A DNA stretch of 64,000 nucleotides from Clonostachys chloroleuca (lineage: Eukaryota; Ascomycota; Sordariomycetes; Hypocreales; Bionectriaceae), in the NCBI GenBank assembly GCA_037952775.1, contig JBANAY010000003.1, positions 30,876,001-30,940,000 on the forward strand, given 5' to 3'. The notes under the pieces were generated by a model that was not told where the DNA came from, did not search any database, and saw only the letters and a list, made by a program, of their open reading frames with translations. Of this stretch, positions 46,187 through 60,123 are shown piece after piece (position 1 is the stretch's first letter; every line of letters begins with the position of its first letter). A program made the translations under genes and the position numbers.

Positions 46187-48142
46187 ATTGACAAAGGAAG
46201 AGCACCTGTTTCACCGCGGTTTACACCTTTGTCACGGTGGTATGCGACAAGAGTCGACTTTCTTGAAGCAAATTGGCGTCAGTCCAAGTTGCGCAAATCC
46301 AGGCCCAAGAGCGGAATCGCACCTCGACTGAAGACCTGAGGAAATAAAAGGGTAATGCCATCAAGAGATTGGGCAGCAACAGGAATACGAATTAGCTGGC
46401 CACCGGCACCTGAGGCTGAGAGCTGAATTAGTACTAGCAAATCAAACCCCGTTGGATATGCCTATGAGAGGACTCGGTGGCTTGAGTGGCTTCATTAATC
46501 TAGACCAATGTCTTAGACAGAGCTCTGGTGATTGGACGGATGTGCTTTTCAGCTTACGCCCAGTCATGCGACACTATGCAGATCAACCCATTAACTGGCC
46601 TATTGCTGATGCATCATAATATAGGTCGAGGCCCTAGCGTCCGTGTTGTTCAAAGCTAACGCTGTATGAAATCTAGATCCGTCCAAATATTGGCATTTTG
46701 AGTTGCTCTAGCACACAGACTATTCGCTCTCTGCCGCCTTGTGGGTGTGAAGCGGGGATTGCCGTTATTCTTTGGTCTTATCATTGCTCTCGCCGACGTG
46801 GCCTTGACTCCGATCCGAGCAGTGATTCATCTGGAGCGCTTTCTGAAAGCCAGAGTGATTCTAGACAGGCCTGGAGAGAATGTGTAGGATTGCAGATCGG
46901 CGAATGCCATCCTCCACCATGGCTTACGGGTCCAGCCGGGATATTCCAGTCACCCATTAGGAATGAGATGTGGCGTTTTACTCATTAATTTCTTGAGTCC
47001 GAGCACAACAACCGCCAGTGAGATGCGAGTCGAGGATGATATGTCACATGGTTTGCCCCTCAACGGCGCTTAACTATTGGCAACCAGACTTTGAAGCCCA
47101 AGCCACAAGATAGTAACCACGCGGTGGTTTCTTGCCGTGGCTGACTGTAGTGTATCTGCATCATGAGTAGATATGAAGTATGATAGCTCTTTATCTATGG
47201 TACCATATCATATTTAAAAAAAAAAAAAAAAAAAAAAGAACAAATTCCTCACTGAATATCTGACCCACAAAAAATGATGAATCTAGAGCCGAGAGTTAGT
47301 AGATTTCGACCTACCCTGCAGCTTCTTTCACATTTGATGCGTCCGGTCTTAATGCTGTGAATATCTCAAGAAAATCATGTCAAAAAAGAAATGTCGCTCA
47401 TTATGTGATGAATCTTGAGCGTCCTTGCGGATGAAGGCTCGATGCATGGTTGTAACTTTGGCGGAATCCATTCAACGTCCCAGCGGTAATGCTATCGCGG
47501 ACGGCAGTTGTGCAAATAAATCTACCACATCTCACAGCCCTTCGTGCATCGTCACCAGATGGCTCACCATAGATTCTGAGTAGGCTCAGACCTCGGGCAT
47601 TTGACTCTCGTTGAGCTGTTGCCGAGCGCGTTAAGCGATGCTGTATCGATCGAGGCGCAGCATGTTGAGCTCCATCATCAGATCGGCGAGTCGGGGCTTA
47701 CCGAGCCCGACGGATGATGCTTGGTGTAGGGCTGGATCCTCGCTTGAGATTGATGAAAGGGTAAAGCCATGCGAGCTGTAAACGCGCTAACTAATAATAA
47801 GGATTCGCTTGTTGGCAAATCTAGCAAAGATCTGCCATTTCTGCTCCTCCATCGCCACTTTGCTGCACCAGTTAACCAGTTCCCTGCAAAGCCTCACGGT
47901 ACGTCATAGCCTTAAGGGGGCTGAGGTCGGCGAACTTTAAACGACGACAGGGTCTTTCGGCACCTTTTTGCCGCCTAAGCGAATCCTCGATTCAATTAAA
48001 AGAGAGATCCCAGCAACTCACAAACCATGCTCTGCCCTCATAGACATTTTGAACATCAATCCCCACCCGAACATCAAATTCATCGAAAGCACAGATTTAA
48101 TCACCTCCCTTTCTCTCAGAAGCTCTAGTGGCCGTTGGGAAA
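46187..48142. other. Intergenic, no gene recognised
   Basis: About 1.95 kb. It holds the promoter of the kelch gene, an A-run at 47216-47237 and, to the right, the promoter and 5' UTR of the next plus-strand gene. Small ORFs (46698-46988) are unsupported. Confidence 0.4.
47216..47237 (+). repeat. A22 homopolymer
   Basis: An uninterrupted run of 22 A, the longest homopolymer in the window, preceded by CATATTT. It could be a simple microsatellite or the tail of an old retroposon; I see no reverse-transcriptase relic next to it. Confidence 0.9.
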
Positions 48143-49731
48143 ATGCCTATCATAGCGAAATTATTGGGCTCGGGTCTTGGCCTCACCTCGGAGGCCATTC
48201 ACAAAGCTCGAGATGGTTCTTCGTCAAACCGCCCGACGCCCTCACATTCTGCATCAAGCTCCTCCGGGCCACCTCCCTACGAACAATCAGGCATTGACAC
48301 AATAGATTCGGCAGATCACCAGGATGGTCAAGGACAGGACGAGGCTGTGTGGGAGCTTGACGATATGGCGGAGCGCCTGAGGCCCCCTTCAGAAGAAACT
48401 CCCGGAAATGAATCTGAGGAAGAAAAGGTCAAGAAGAGGGAGGCTATGGTTCGCAGCTTAGCCTCAATGGCTGGCCCCCCGCCTCGGCCAACTCAGCGGC
48501 TTCCCTGTCCTGTAATTCTCCCCCAACGACGTCCCAGGCAGAAGGATCGCGGCTTTGTACGTGCATATGCCCCGGTCCTCGCCGACTGTGGTATTAGCCA
48601 GGACGTGTTCATTCGATTTATAGAAGATCTGGACGCCGCCAACAAGGTTAGTTTTGAGGTGCTCCATCTCCGTCCTTCTCATGAACTAGTATTGATTACG
48701 TTCCTTAGGCATCGAAATGGTTGGACGCTATTTTTGTCGCCGCGAGCGTCGTTGGATTTGTGCCGATGGTAGCAACTCAAGTTACCAGTCTCGTAGTCCA
48801 AATCATCGCCGGAACAGCCCGCGAATTCCAGGGGCGCTCACGCGGAAATACATACCTCGATAGAGTCAACGAAGAGGTCTTCATACCCCGTGGCCTCGTC
48901 GCAATGGTGATGCAATTCAAGGACGAAGTTCCCGGCCAACAATCCGGTCCCCTCGGTGCTTTATCTAGCTCAATCCAGAAGACCTTCTTCACGAAGGAGA
49001 GGCTAGACATTGACCAAACAGCGGCGAAATACGGTAGCCCTGATCCCAATATTTCTAGAATCAGCCAGGGAATGAATAATATGAGGCTCACGAACGGCAA
49101 GACCTATGGTGTGGCTGAGTTGCCGGAGTCAGCACCATTGGTGTACCCTGACTTGGACCAGGCGATACACACTCTTGCTGCGGAACATACAGGAGGGGAT
49201 TCTCGGACGCAAAGCTCCAAGTCTTCAGGTATAATGGCCAAGTTCAAGAGTGCCGGAGAGTGGACGAATGACTATCTCGATCGAAGGTCACACGCATTCT
49301 ACGTAAGTTGCCAACCTGCTTCTGGAGTGGCCAACGTACTAACATCATGATAGGAAGCAGAGAACCCGGGGACATCTCTCTCTACCTCAGCTGACAATCG
49401 AGCGCCCATGAAATCGCGCTTCAATGACCCCAACCATGCGGCTAATAGCGGCTCCATCATCTCTTTGCTCACAGGCGGGCATGTTGCGACTCAAGGTCTA
49501 CCTCAGAGATTGGCTGCCAGGCGAGAACAAAGGGGCCAAGCCCTAGGTAGACCATCACATGGGTCAAAACCCCGAGGCTTGCTAAGACAAAAACCCGTGA
49601 AGAAGCTTCTCCAGAAGGATGTGTTCTATCTTTTAGTGGTCAATATTCCCAGTCAGGAAGAGGTTCAACAGTCGGTTGCTCAGCTGGAGCAGATTATGGG
49701 ATCAGCCGCCTCTACTTCTTTCTCACGTTGA
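48143..49731 (+). CDS. Conserved fungal protein of unknown function
   Basis: Exons 48143-48646, 48709-49302 and 49354-49731 (introns 62 and 51 nt, GTTAGT...TTAG and GTAAGT...ATAG) give 1476 nt and 491 aa. The N-terminus is low-complexity (Ser/Pro-rich, then acidic). The conserved core reads RQKDRGFVRAYAPVLADCGI, then SQDVFIRFIEDLDAANKASK (formed across the first intron), followed by a hydrophobic stretch of about 30 residues (LDAIFVAASVVGFVPMVATQ). A block with RVNEEVFIPRGLVAMVMQFK comes next. The C-terminus (KDVFYLLVVNIPSQEEVQ) is also conserved in similar ascomycete proteins that I recall as uncharacterised. Membrane association is possible; I assign no function. The gene is intact. Confidence 0.82.
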
Positions 49732-49903
49732 TAGAAATTTGCAGAGCCTGTATCCTAATTAATACATTCATTTAACCCAATTTGCTTTTTTCAGCAGTTT
49801 TTATTGATCGGTTCGCCGTTTGGAAAAATGCGTGTTATGATACCACATCCTCCCTCATCCTGCCGCCATCTCGGCCTATCAAGAATTCTTCATCTGTTCT
49901 TTA

Positions 49904-50948
49904 CTAGTCCCACTTAGACTTATTTGCTTCGGCGAATGCCTTCCATGTAGTTGGCTTGCGATCAAGAAGGGCTAGACTTGATGAGAGGTCTGCGCCTGCG
50001 TAGTAGCCGGGGCCCTCGAGTAGAAGCATATTCTCGAGGAGCTCTTGCGCGACGTTTGGCGGGAAGAACGACTTGAAAACCTCACGTGGCACCTCCACAA
50101 ATGAAGCCTTCTTGCCAGTGGCGGCGATGAAGTCGGCAACAATCTGTTTAGGGGACATGTACTCAGTGGCACCTAGGATTCTTTTACCGGAGGGCGTAGG
50201 TTCCTTCAATGCAGCTTTGACAAATAGTCCTGTACGGTCAAATTGTTAGTTACGTCTATGAAACACTCGGTTGCGTGATCAAATTAACGCGACGCTCTTA
50301 CCAGTATCTCCAGCAGCGTCAATGAGCGGAAACTGCGCCTTGTCACCATCAACTGGCAGAGCATGCGTGTAGCTTCCATCGTCGTTCTTGCGGAATGAAT
50401 CGAAATAGTTGGACATATAGCACCCAGCCTGGAAAAACGTAGCGGGGACACCGATATCACGGATATACTGCTCGATGGCAGCCTTGGAGTCAAAGTGGAA
50501 AATATTGGGAAGAGCCCCCTTGCTGGCCTCGGTGGCATTTATCAGTGAAGAGAAAATGAGGTGTTTGACCCCAGCGGCCTTGGCGGCATCTGCAACAGCC
50601 TTCCCTTGAGATAGCTCCAGCTCGTGATCACACTTCTCCCAGAAGTTGGTTACGAGGAACACAGAATGGGCGCCTTCGACGCCGGGTCGAGCTGTCTCAA
50701 CGGAGTTCATGTCGGCCTAGAGAGTGATTTATTGTTAGCACCGACCATTGGCAATGGATTGTAGAGCCACCTACAGAAACCATTTGGACGCCCTGATCAG
50801 CAAGAGCCTTGGCAGAAGGCTTGGTTACGTCTCGGGTGATACCACGAATAGTATATTCTTTGGACAACACAGGGTCAGCAAGAACGGCTTTGATAACAGA
50901 GCCACCTTGAATGCCAGTGGCACCGAAGACAGCCAGGATCTTTGACAT
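49904..50948 (-). CDS. NmrA-like family NAD(P)-binding protein
   Basis: Three exons, 50948-50775, 50716-50302 and 50229-49904 (introns 58 and 72 nt), give 915 nt and 304 aa. The N-terminal Rossmann motif is LAVFGATGIQGGSVI (GxxGxxG). Other family blocks are ADMNSVETARPGVEGAHSVF, then LVTNFWEKCDHE, AKAAGVKHLIFSS, GVPATFFQAGCYMSNYF and the C-terminal YMSPKQIVADFIAATGKKAS. NmrA-type proteins are atypical SDRs that lack the catalytic Tyr and act as NAD(P) sensors or quinone/imine reductases; Aspergillus NmrA represses the GATA factor AreA, but this smaller form belongs to the wider HSCARG/NmrA-like group. The gene is intact. Confidence 0.9.
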
Positions 50949-52713
50949 GATGGCTTGATTTTTTGGTCTAGGTTGAGAATAGAGGTATATGATGTTAGGT
51001 GTGAGGGCAGCACGAAGAGACTCCCTGGTTAGCACATCGAGAAACCCCTTTATATGTACATGGTGAGCGGGGTAAAATAGTAGAGTAACCCCCTCGAGGC
51101 CGTCATTAGTGAGGAGGATGTCACATCGGATAGATCGAGGTGTCAGTGTCGCACTTGGTCGTTGTTCCTTGCCGGGCTGACCAACCTTGTACGGCAATCA
51201 GCCATTGTTAGCGCTCGATCTCGGACAACGAGCGACCCCGCTGAGCCTTGGCGCCTATATTGTTCCTGAAGATGCCCCTGGCTTGTCGGTCATGTAAGAA
51301 CACCGGCCTCCGGCATTGTGGATATCGGCTCTCGGATTCCACGGATAAGCGAGTAGATATATCAATTCAGAAGCGTACTGACCATCGATTTAAGCAATCA
51401 GTTTCCGCATTGAGAAATATTTTTAGCCGTCGTGCTACTTGTCGCCTAGTACTAAATCCATGCAACAGTACAGTCGGCTACTGTTACTTACAAATGTATC
51501 TGAATCCTAACACTTTTCTAGTGGTTTTAGAACAGAAGTTAGATAATATAAGAAGATGTGAAACAAGCACGACTAACTGCCATCTAACGGGGGAACTGAG
51601 TAGATTTAAACCTCTGAAATTGTTACAACTATAAGTGTTGTTTGCCGCGATAATTTGGAGTTGTGTCTAATGAGGATAGCCCTCGTGTACGAGGAAGCCG
51701 TAATTCGTCTTTTAAGCAAACCAAAGGCTAATTTATAGACCGACGGTGGCAGAATAGGAAACCGTCCATGTAGTACAATTCTAATTAGAATGAGGAAGAA
51801 CAATTGGAGCAATAGTTGCCCGGAATCAGCGTCAGCGCTTAGGCGGTTCATCCACAGTTAAAGCCCTTACCCCGTAAAAGTAATGCGAAGGCTAGCTTAA
51901 TGAGATGTATTTCCAAGAGAAATTGAATCACCTGGACCAAATATGGGCGGCGGGTATTTAGGCCTTCCCCGTGTCTCACTGTTCACGTGTCCGGCAAGTA
52001 TAAAATTTCGTGTTAGTCTTAATTGGATTAGGCTGATATGAATGAGACAAAATGTGCCATTGAACAAGCCTGCTGCATCTCATAACGTTAATTCCTCACT
52101 CGCCCTAATAGACTGCTATCTAACAAGCGTTCATCAAGGCTCTTCAAGTCAGCTCTAGGGGAGTACTTTATAGTGGCCTTGCAATCCATTAAAACCAGCT
52201 ACGTTCTCATGTGTAGAATATTCGATGGAGGTGTAGGGTCTACCGTATAAGCTCGCGAGATCTTTCTGGAATTCTTGTTATTGATTTGCATATTATGAAG
52301 TTTTATAGTTGATGTGATATTGACACATTAGGAATACCTATTCGCATCTATTGAGGCAAAGCCATTGAAACCTATCACATGCTGGAATTGGTATAAAATT
52401 TCAAATACCCAACATCGTTCTGAACTGTAAGCGAAGCCTCTCAATGGGAACCGCCATGAGACTGTTTATAAGTCGAGGATTAGCCCTCCAGCCTTGGTAA
52501 TGGTATTCAGATGGAATTAAACGTCTTTATTTTCATTCACATAGTTACATGTATCTAACGCCAAAATGCACTGATTACCTTTGATTATTTTTTATAAGCT
52601 CACAAATACTGCTCTGAGCCCAAAGACCACAAACGGTCCATCATAAGTTTGCGACCGAGCCGAGCAACAACACACGATTCCGAATCATCTCATCATATCG
52701 CATTTTCAAAAAA
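50949..52713. other. Intergenic, no gene recognised
   Basis: About 1.8 kb. The left 250 bases contain the NmrA-like gene promoter. The rest is AT-rich with no supportable gene. The plus-strand ORF 51248-51634 shows a CRSC pair but no complete zinc motif. Confidence 0.4.
51048..51054 (-). promoter_or_regulatory. TATA-box-like motif upstream of the NmrA-like gene
   Basis: The minus strand reads TATAAAG about 100 bases upstream of the ATG at 50948, a plausible distance for a fungal core promoter. This is a motif match only. Confidence 0.35.
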
Positions 52714-53556
52714 TTAATAGCTCTTCATCTTGAGAGGCTGGCCCTGCCAACCCTGTGGGTGAGGCGCCCTCTTCTCCTCGTAGTACGAATCATCCATCTC
52801 CGGTCTGTAGTGACGCACGCTGCCCCGAGGCTCCTTTGCCGACATGCAGCTGCCAAAGGTGCGCTTGAGCCAGCCGCCGAACCCGCCCCTGGAGTCGTCG
52901 ATGGTCTGGTAGTCTGTGTGCCTGGACCTGGACCGGGCGCGGTACTGAGTAGGGGCGTGAGTAGTGAAGTCTGCATGAGTGGTGAAGTCTGCATGGGTGC
53001 TGAAATCCTGCCTGGGCGCCAAGGGATCGTTTGCCGCCGGGAAGTGGAAGAAGGTGCTCGAGCGCCGGGCATTGGAGGTAGATGGCCGGGCTAGATGAAG
53101 GCCCGACTCGTTGTTAGAGGCCTGGTAGGCCTTGGGGACACGACGTCGCGTGGTTTGTCCTGCGCGGCCTTGCTGGTTGAGAGCATTGGTTGAGGGCCGC
53201 TTGGCGTGGGCCGTGGCCGGGCGATACTGGGATACTGATGGCTTCGGGCTCACGACGTTGGAAGCGTATCCATTGGAGCTGTGCCCGTTGGAGCCATACC
53301 CAGAATCATGACGCTTGATAGCCTGTGCTGATGGCGGACGGTCAATGCTGGCTCGGCTTCCGCGTCGCCTGTGGCTGTTGCGAGATTTGGACACGCGCTT
53401 CTGGGGCGGCGGCGAGGGTCTCTCCTCGTCTAGTGTCTCGACGTCATAGAATTGATTGCGAGCGGTGTAGAAGGTCAAATCAGACGCAGCCATTGAAGGC
53501 GCTGCGGATGGTGCCCTGGTCGGGGGCACGAAGTTGTTGTTGTATCTTGGGTCCAT
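52714..53556 (-). CDS. Intrinsically disordered conserved fungal protein
   Basis: An intact single exon codes 280 aa from the ATG at 53554-53556. It is Ser/Arg/Pro-rich with many basic-SP/RS motifs, the phrase IKRHDSGYGSNG, a short tandem repeat (DFSTHADFTTHADFTTHA, about residues 180-200) and an RSRSRH stretch. The C-terminal 70 residues are the most ordered-looking part (GGFGGWLKRTFGSCMSAKEP) and contain an aromatic-basic surface that could bind membrane or nucleic acid. No domain is recognised, and a structural or signalling role is only a guess. Its long upstream region (53557-54200) has no ORF of note. Confidence 0.72.
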   Translation of the reverse strand: MDPRYNNNFVPPTRAPSAAPSMAASDLTFYTARNQFYDVETLDEERPSPPPQKRVSKSRNSHRRRGSRASIDRPPSAQAIKRHDSGYGSNGHSSNGYASNVVSPKPSVSQYRPATAHAKRPSTNALNQQGRAGQTTRRRVPKAYQASNNESGLHLARPSTSNARRSSTFFHFPAANDPLAPRQDFSTHADFTTHADFTTHAPTQYRARSRSRHTDYQTIDDSRGGFGGWLKRTFGSCMSAKEPRGSVRHYRPEMDDSYYEEKRAPHPQGWQGQPLKMKSY

Positions 53557-54961
53557 GGTGGATAGACTCTGGATCTATGTCTGACTGTGCTTGTGCTTGT
53601 TCAACGAAGATGCCCCCAAACTATTTAGAGTCGAAGAAGCTTGTCTTGCGTCTGGCTCACAGAATGCACGTATGTATGAGCGCGATCTGATGATCCCCTG
53701 GCTGTATCAGGCGATTTGGCTGTGGGTAGGAATCGAGAATAGGAGGATGTCAGGGGTAGATAGCCACAACAAGCTAGATTAGAAACACAGACCGGCAGAC
53801 ACCGGTAGAGAGACGATTGGCCTTCTATCCCTCGCGTCTTGAACGGTAGCAGGATGAATTGTGCCTCTGAAGATGCGAACGAAACGGAGACACGCGACAG
53901 CAGCAGAGAAGTCGGTCAGAACAGAAATCGATATGGGGTGGGGACCGGGCTAACGCAATGCAACGCAGGAAAAAGAAAATAGGGGTCCCGGTCGGCCAGA
54001 CCGTCTTTCGCCCTGCTCCTATAGGCGTCTGGGGCCTGTCGGTTGGCGGGCCATTGAGTAATTAATCAATCGGCTGGACAGGGGCTGGTGATTGTCGACG
54101 CGATCAGAATGGCGTGAAGATGCGTTGTCTGCGCATACAATAGCATCAGAGCCAAGCAAGATGCCATGATCTGAGCCCGGCGCCCATCATTCCACTATAT
54201 TAAGCGCCTGTTTCCCGGTGTCTGCATGGGTGAATGCTGCTCATCTGTGGCTGGGCGCACACATTTCGGACCGCCACTGGCAAATGAATGGATGAAATTA
54301 CCGTGGACAGACCCCGGCCTCCAAGCTGCACAATTATTACTTGCTTGCCGAGTGGCTGGGGATCTTTGGCTCACACCACACGAAGTGGCTGGCGATGGTA
54401 CAGTCCTCGGTCACGCTTCTTCTAATTCCATACAAGCAAGGGAGCTATTGCAATTGCAATTGCAATATTACCTGCTATTACATATCTCGTCTTCTATATG
54501 ACCGTATACGGCATGCGTTCTTCTAATCATTGCCCAGAATCAAGTCCATCGCGTGGGGTCAGGAGATAGAGACGCAATAGCAACCCTTTTTCTTTTTCGA
54601 CTCCAGCTGAAGATGTCCTAATTCGCCACGCGCTGTCAAAGAGCAGATTATCCTATTGATGACTTCCGCCGCTCGTAACGGGCCTGTTCGCGTTATGGTT
54701 GAATTGAAGTGGTGGATCCGATCATTTCCTTTCAATATTCCTGCGTATGGAGACCTCATTTCCCCCAGAGGAAATGAACCAAGGTTGATTCTCTTCACTA
54801 ACTGTCCAACTTGTAAACCTGAACTCCTCCGTCTAATTAGACCGGTGCTTTCTAATTGATTTGCTCTATTCCACCTCGGCTCTCGGGTTCTATTTGAAAG
54901 CCGCTGGCCCCTTGTACGCCAGTAAAAGTTCTATAGTAATGCATCCAAATGCACGACCAGA
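53557..54961. other. Intergenic, no gene recognised
   Basis: About 1.4 kb. The left part is the promoter of the disordered-protein gene; the right end holds the 3' UTR of the transporter. ORFs 54226-54526 and 54559-54859 look like chance. Confidence 0.4.
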
Positions 54962-57724
<2,763 letters not shown>

Positions 57725-58066
57725 TTACTGGCTTTTAATGCTCATATCCCCAGGAATAGTCAATTCAACATCTAGAGCCATCACTCGAATATCCTGAACC
57801 GGAGAAATGCGAACAAAAAGATCACGAGGCTGACAGCGGTTTGAGACCAACTTGCTAAGAGCATCCATGATACCTCCAGTATTGACTGAGAGTAGTTGAA
57901 GAGATCGTGATTTTTTCTCCGGTACCCATAGAGCTGAAAAGAAACTGTCCACTAGTTGTACCGAGTTAGACATCAATAATCTTATAGATTGATGAACTTG
58001 TTGTCGGTGAGGTTCCATATCTGGGGCGTCGAACCATTCCCCTTTTAGCCTCAGTAACAGAAGCAT
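57725..58066 (-). CDS. Small hypothetical ORF, possibly a remnant
   Basis: A 113-codon frame from an ATG at 58064-58066. The residues (EWFDAPDMEPHRQQVHQSIR; CQPRDLFVRISPVQDIRVMA) look like real protein rather than chance, but I do not recognise the family. It lies downstream, in the same direction, of the thiamine-diphosphate enzyme remnant. It may be a piece of a larger decayed gene. Confidence 0.3.
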   Translation of the reverse strand: MLLLLRLKGEWFDAPDMEPHRQQVHQSIRLLMSNSVQLVDSFFSALWVPEKKSRSLQLLSVNTGGIMDALSKLVSNRCQPRDLFVRISPVQDIRVMALDVELTIPGDMSIKSQ

Positions 58067-58420
58067 CGGGTATCTAACTTAAATGATCGGCTCAACAAGC
58101 ATACCCTTTTGATCTTCACCAACCTGAGAGGTTGCAAAGTGTAACGCCTCTTAGAAATCCCCGACAGTTTCAATCCGTAAACTCTTCATCCTCCCTGTGA
58201 TATTCTCTATCTTGCTATCCCACCCGACTTCCAAGCCAGCTACCGCATCATCCAAACTAACATGGACCGGAGTTGGTCGAAAGGAGATATTCATCTTATC
58301 GTCTTAAGCCGAATTGTTGAACCCGGATAGATACACGAGCTGCGCGGAGCTCTCAGATTCTTTCTATCCCGTTTAGGAGAGTCAGTTGTATGTAAATTTC
58401 GGCATGAGTTAAGGAAACAT

Positions 58421-58530
58421 AAACCCACCGCCATTGTCCAGTACTATTGCGAGGACAGGGATCTCACATGTGCTTTCTACCAATAGAGCTGTGGATGGCG
58501 CCGCACACATGAAACTGCTATCACCAACTA
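58421..58530 (-). pseudogene. Fragment of a thiamine-diphosphate enzyme (acetolactate synthase/benzoylformate decarboxylase type)
   Basis: The minus strand reads LVGDSSFMCAAPSTALLVES followed by TCEIPVLAIVLDNGG. This matches the ThDP-binding block GDGSF...(P)...(I)PV(L)xIVxNNGG of this superfamily, with GDSS and LDNGG as degenerate versions of the GDG and NN ends that hold the diphosphate and Mg2+. The flanking sequence on the same strand (58100-58320) keeps loosely coding-like stretches but contains stops, and the N-terminal domains are not recognisable. Confidence 0.5.
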
Positions 58531-60123
58531 ACTGTCAACCGACGATCCACGATTAGCTACTCCAATGAATCTTCTCCGCGAAGTTTGGGTCCGTGCTTCA
58601 GCTTGGTGACCAAAGAAAGAGCTTTCTTTTCAAGTGCCGCTGCCTTACAGGTTTGGAACGACTATTATTGCCCTAGCATGAGTCGTTTGAGGATTGACGA
58701 ATGGGTTCTCCAGTTAAGCTTGAAACAAATGATGCAACCTTGAATTTAGGTGAACAGTCGTCGACGAAGTAGCGGTGGTTGTATCGTATCTACTATGAGC
58801 ATAGGTGGTAATGTAATTTGCGTTTCTGGCCTAGGAAAACAAAACCGTTGGTGCTGGGGAAACCTTGATAAACGTGACACTATTTATCCGCACGGAAATC
58901 GATCAAAGCCATTGATTCGACCAATACGACTTTCCACTGATAGTAGGTTTTTTGCAGAGTTTTTCAATGTAACAGTAAATTGTCGAATCAGGATGATGAG
59001 GAGATTTGACGGGCTACTACCCTTGCAGGGATGTCAGAAGTGCCATGACGGCCAGGATGATTTCCAGTTCCAGCTCCTGCCAGTGAGATCCTTGTTGGAC
59101 ATTTCTGATTAGGCGTTCGTACTCAAGTGTGGAATCATTGCATTCTACAGGCCATGGTAAAAGAGAGAGTTGGGTTGGGGCTGCATAAGCAGAATATCAA
59201 TGAGCAGCGACACAATCCCAGCCTCAGAAGCATTCAACCCCCCTCCTGAACCAAAATTGGATATCAGGTAGGGTAGCAAGACACGCTGACGTGGAAGCCC
59301 ACAAGCATATACGGAAATGAAGTGCACAATAGCGAAAAGTAAGGATGCCTCGTCAATCTAAGATGTGACGGAATGTATTGTAGATGGGAGGCCAAAAGCT
59401 CCAGTCATATGGTTCGCACAAGGCAACCGCCACCTCTTGCAACGTCGTATTCTGGGACGGCTGAGCCGCAGTTCATCAGAACAAGACCTTGCAGCTGTGC
59501 AAAGGGTCTATGAATGGGATCATTCGCGCACAGAGTAATAACAACAGACAACGACCAGAGCCAGTCGGCAAGTCGTTTGTGTCTTCGCTCTTTCCAGGAA
59601 GAAATCTTACCGTCTACATGGGAGCTTTTGAGAGGGGTCAGATGTCGAGACTTTAATTTGAAGGACCTGGAACCAAGGGCAGAGAGAATCGCCAGTTGTT
59701 CTCAGTTATGGCTAGAGCGTTTTATCTTTCTCGGTCTCCCTCGCCAAGAGTAAGCTGGATAGAAGCTAATACATACACACGCAGGGTTGTTGCTGCCGAT
59801 TACAACCCCAAATGGTTGATAGCATTACAGTTCAGCTTCACCACAAGGGTGGGGATGACAGAAAGCGACCCAATCATCAACGAGAGGCGGCTCGTAGTCA
59901 CCAAGCTGTTAAAGCCCAGCACTGGTAACGGTGGCCTGGCAGGCCGTTACGTTTCTGGTGTGCCGTAGGACAACCCTCGGCCCTCTCTTATTATCAACTT
60001 GAACATCCCGTCCTGCCTGCTTGGCAGGCTCGAGATGATCTTACCTTCTCTAACATCCCTTGAATCACCATCGACGTGATATTTAAACTCAGCCTAAACA
60101 TCAAGGAGCGCGAGAGACAGGAA
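58531..60123. other. Decayed region without an intact gene
   Basis: Apart from the transporter-like fragment, short protein-like stretches appear on the minus strand (for example 59810-59940, LMIGSLSVIPTLVVKL) with stops between them. This suggests one or more old genes that have decayed. I cannot name them. Confidence 0.35.
59145..59345 (-). pseudogene. Possible fragment of a membrane transporter
   Basis: The minus strand codes FAIVHFISVYACGLPRQRVL then LPYLISNFGSGGGLNASEAG and IVSLLIDILLMQPQP before a stop. The alternation of a hydrophobic helix, a Gly-rich loop with SEAG and a second helix resembles an early segment of some fungal MFS proteins. The match is weak and rests on pattern alone. 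Confidence 0.3.

Noticed and set aside
60076..60123. Upstream in-frame start for the ankyrin gene
   Set aside because: The codon at 60076 is not ATG; the ATG at 60124 is the first in frame and precedes the protein-like part.
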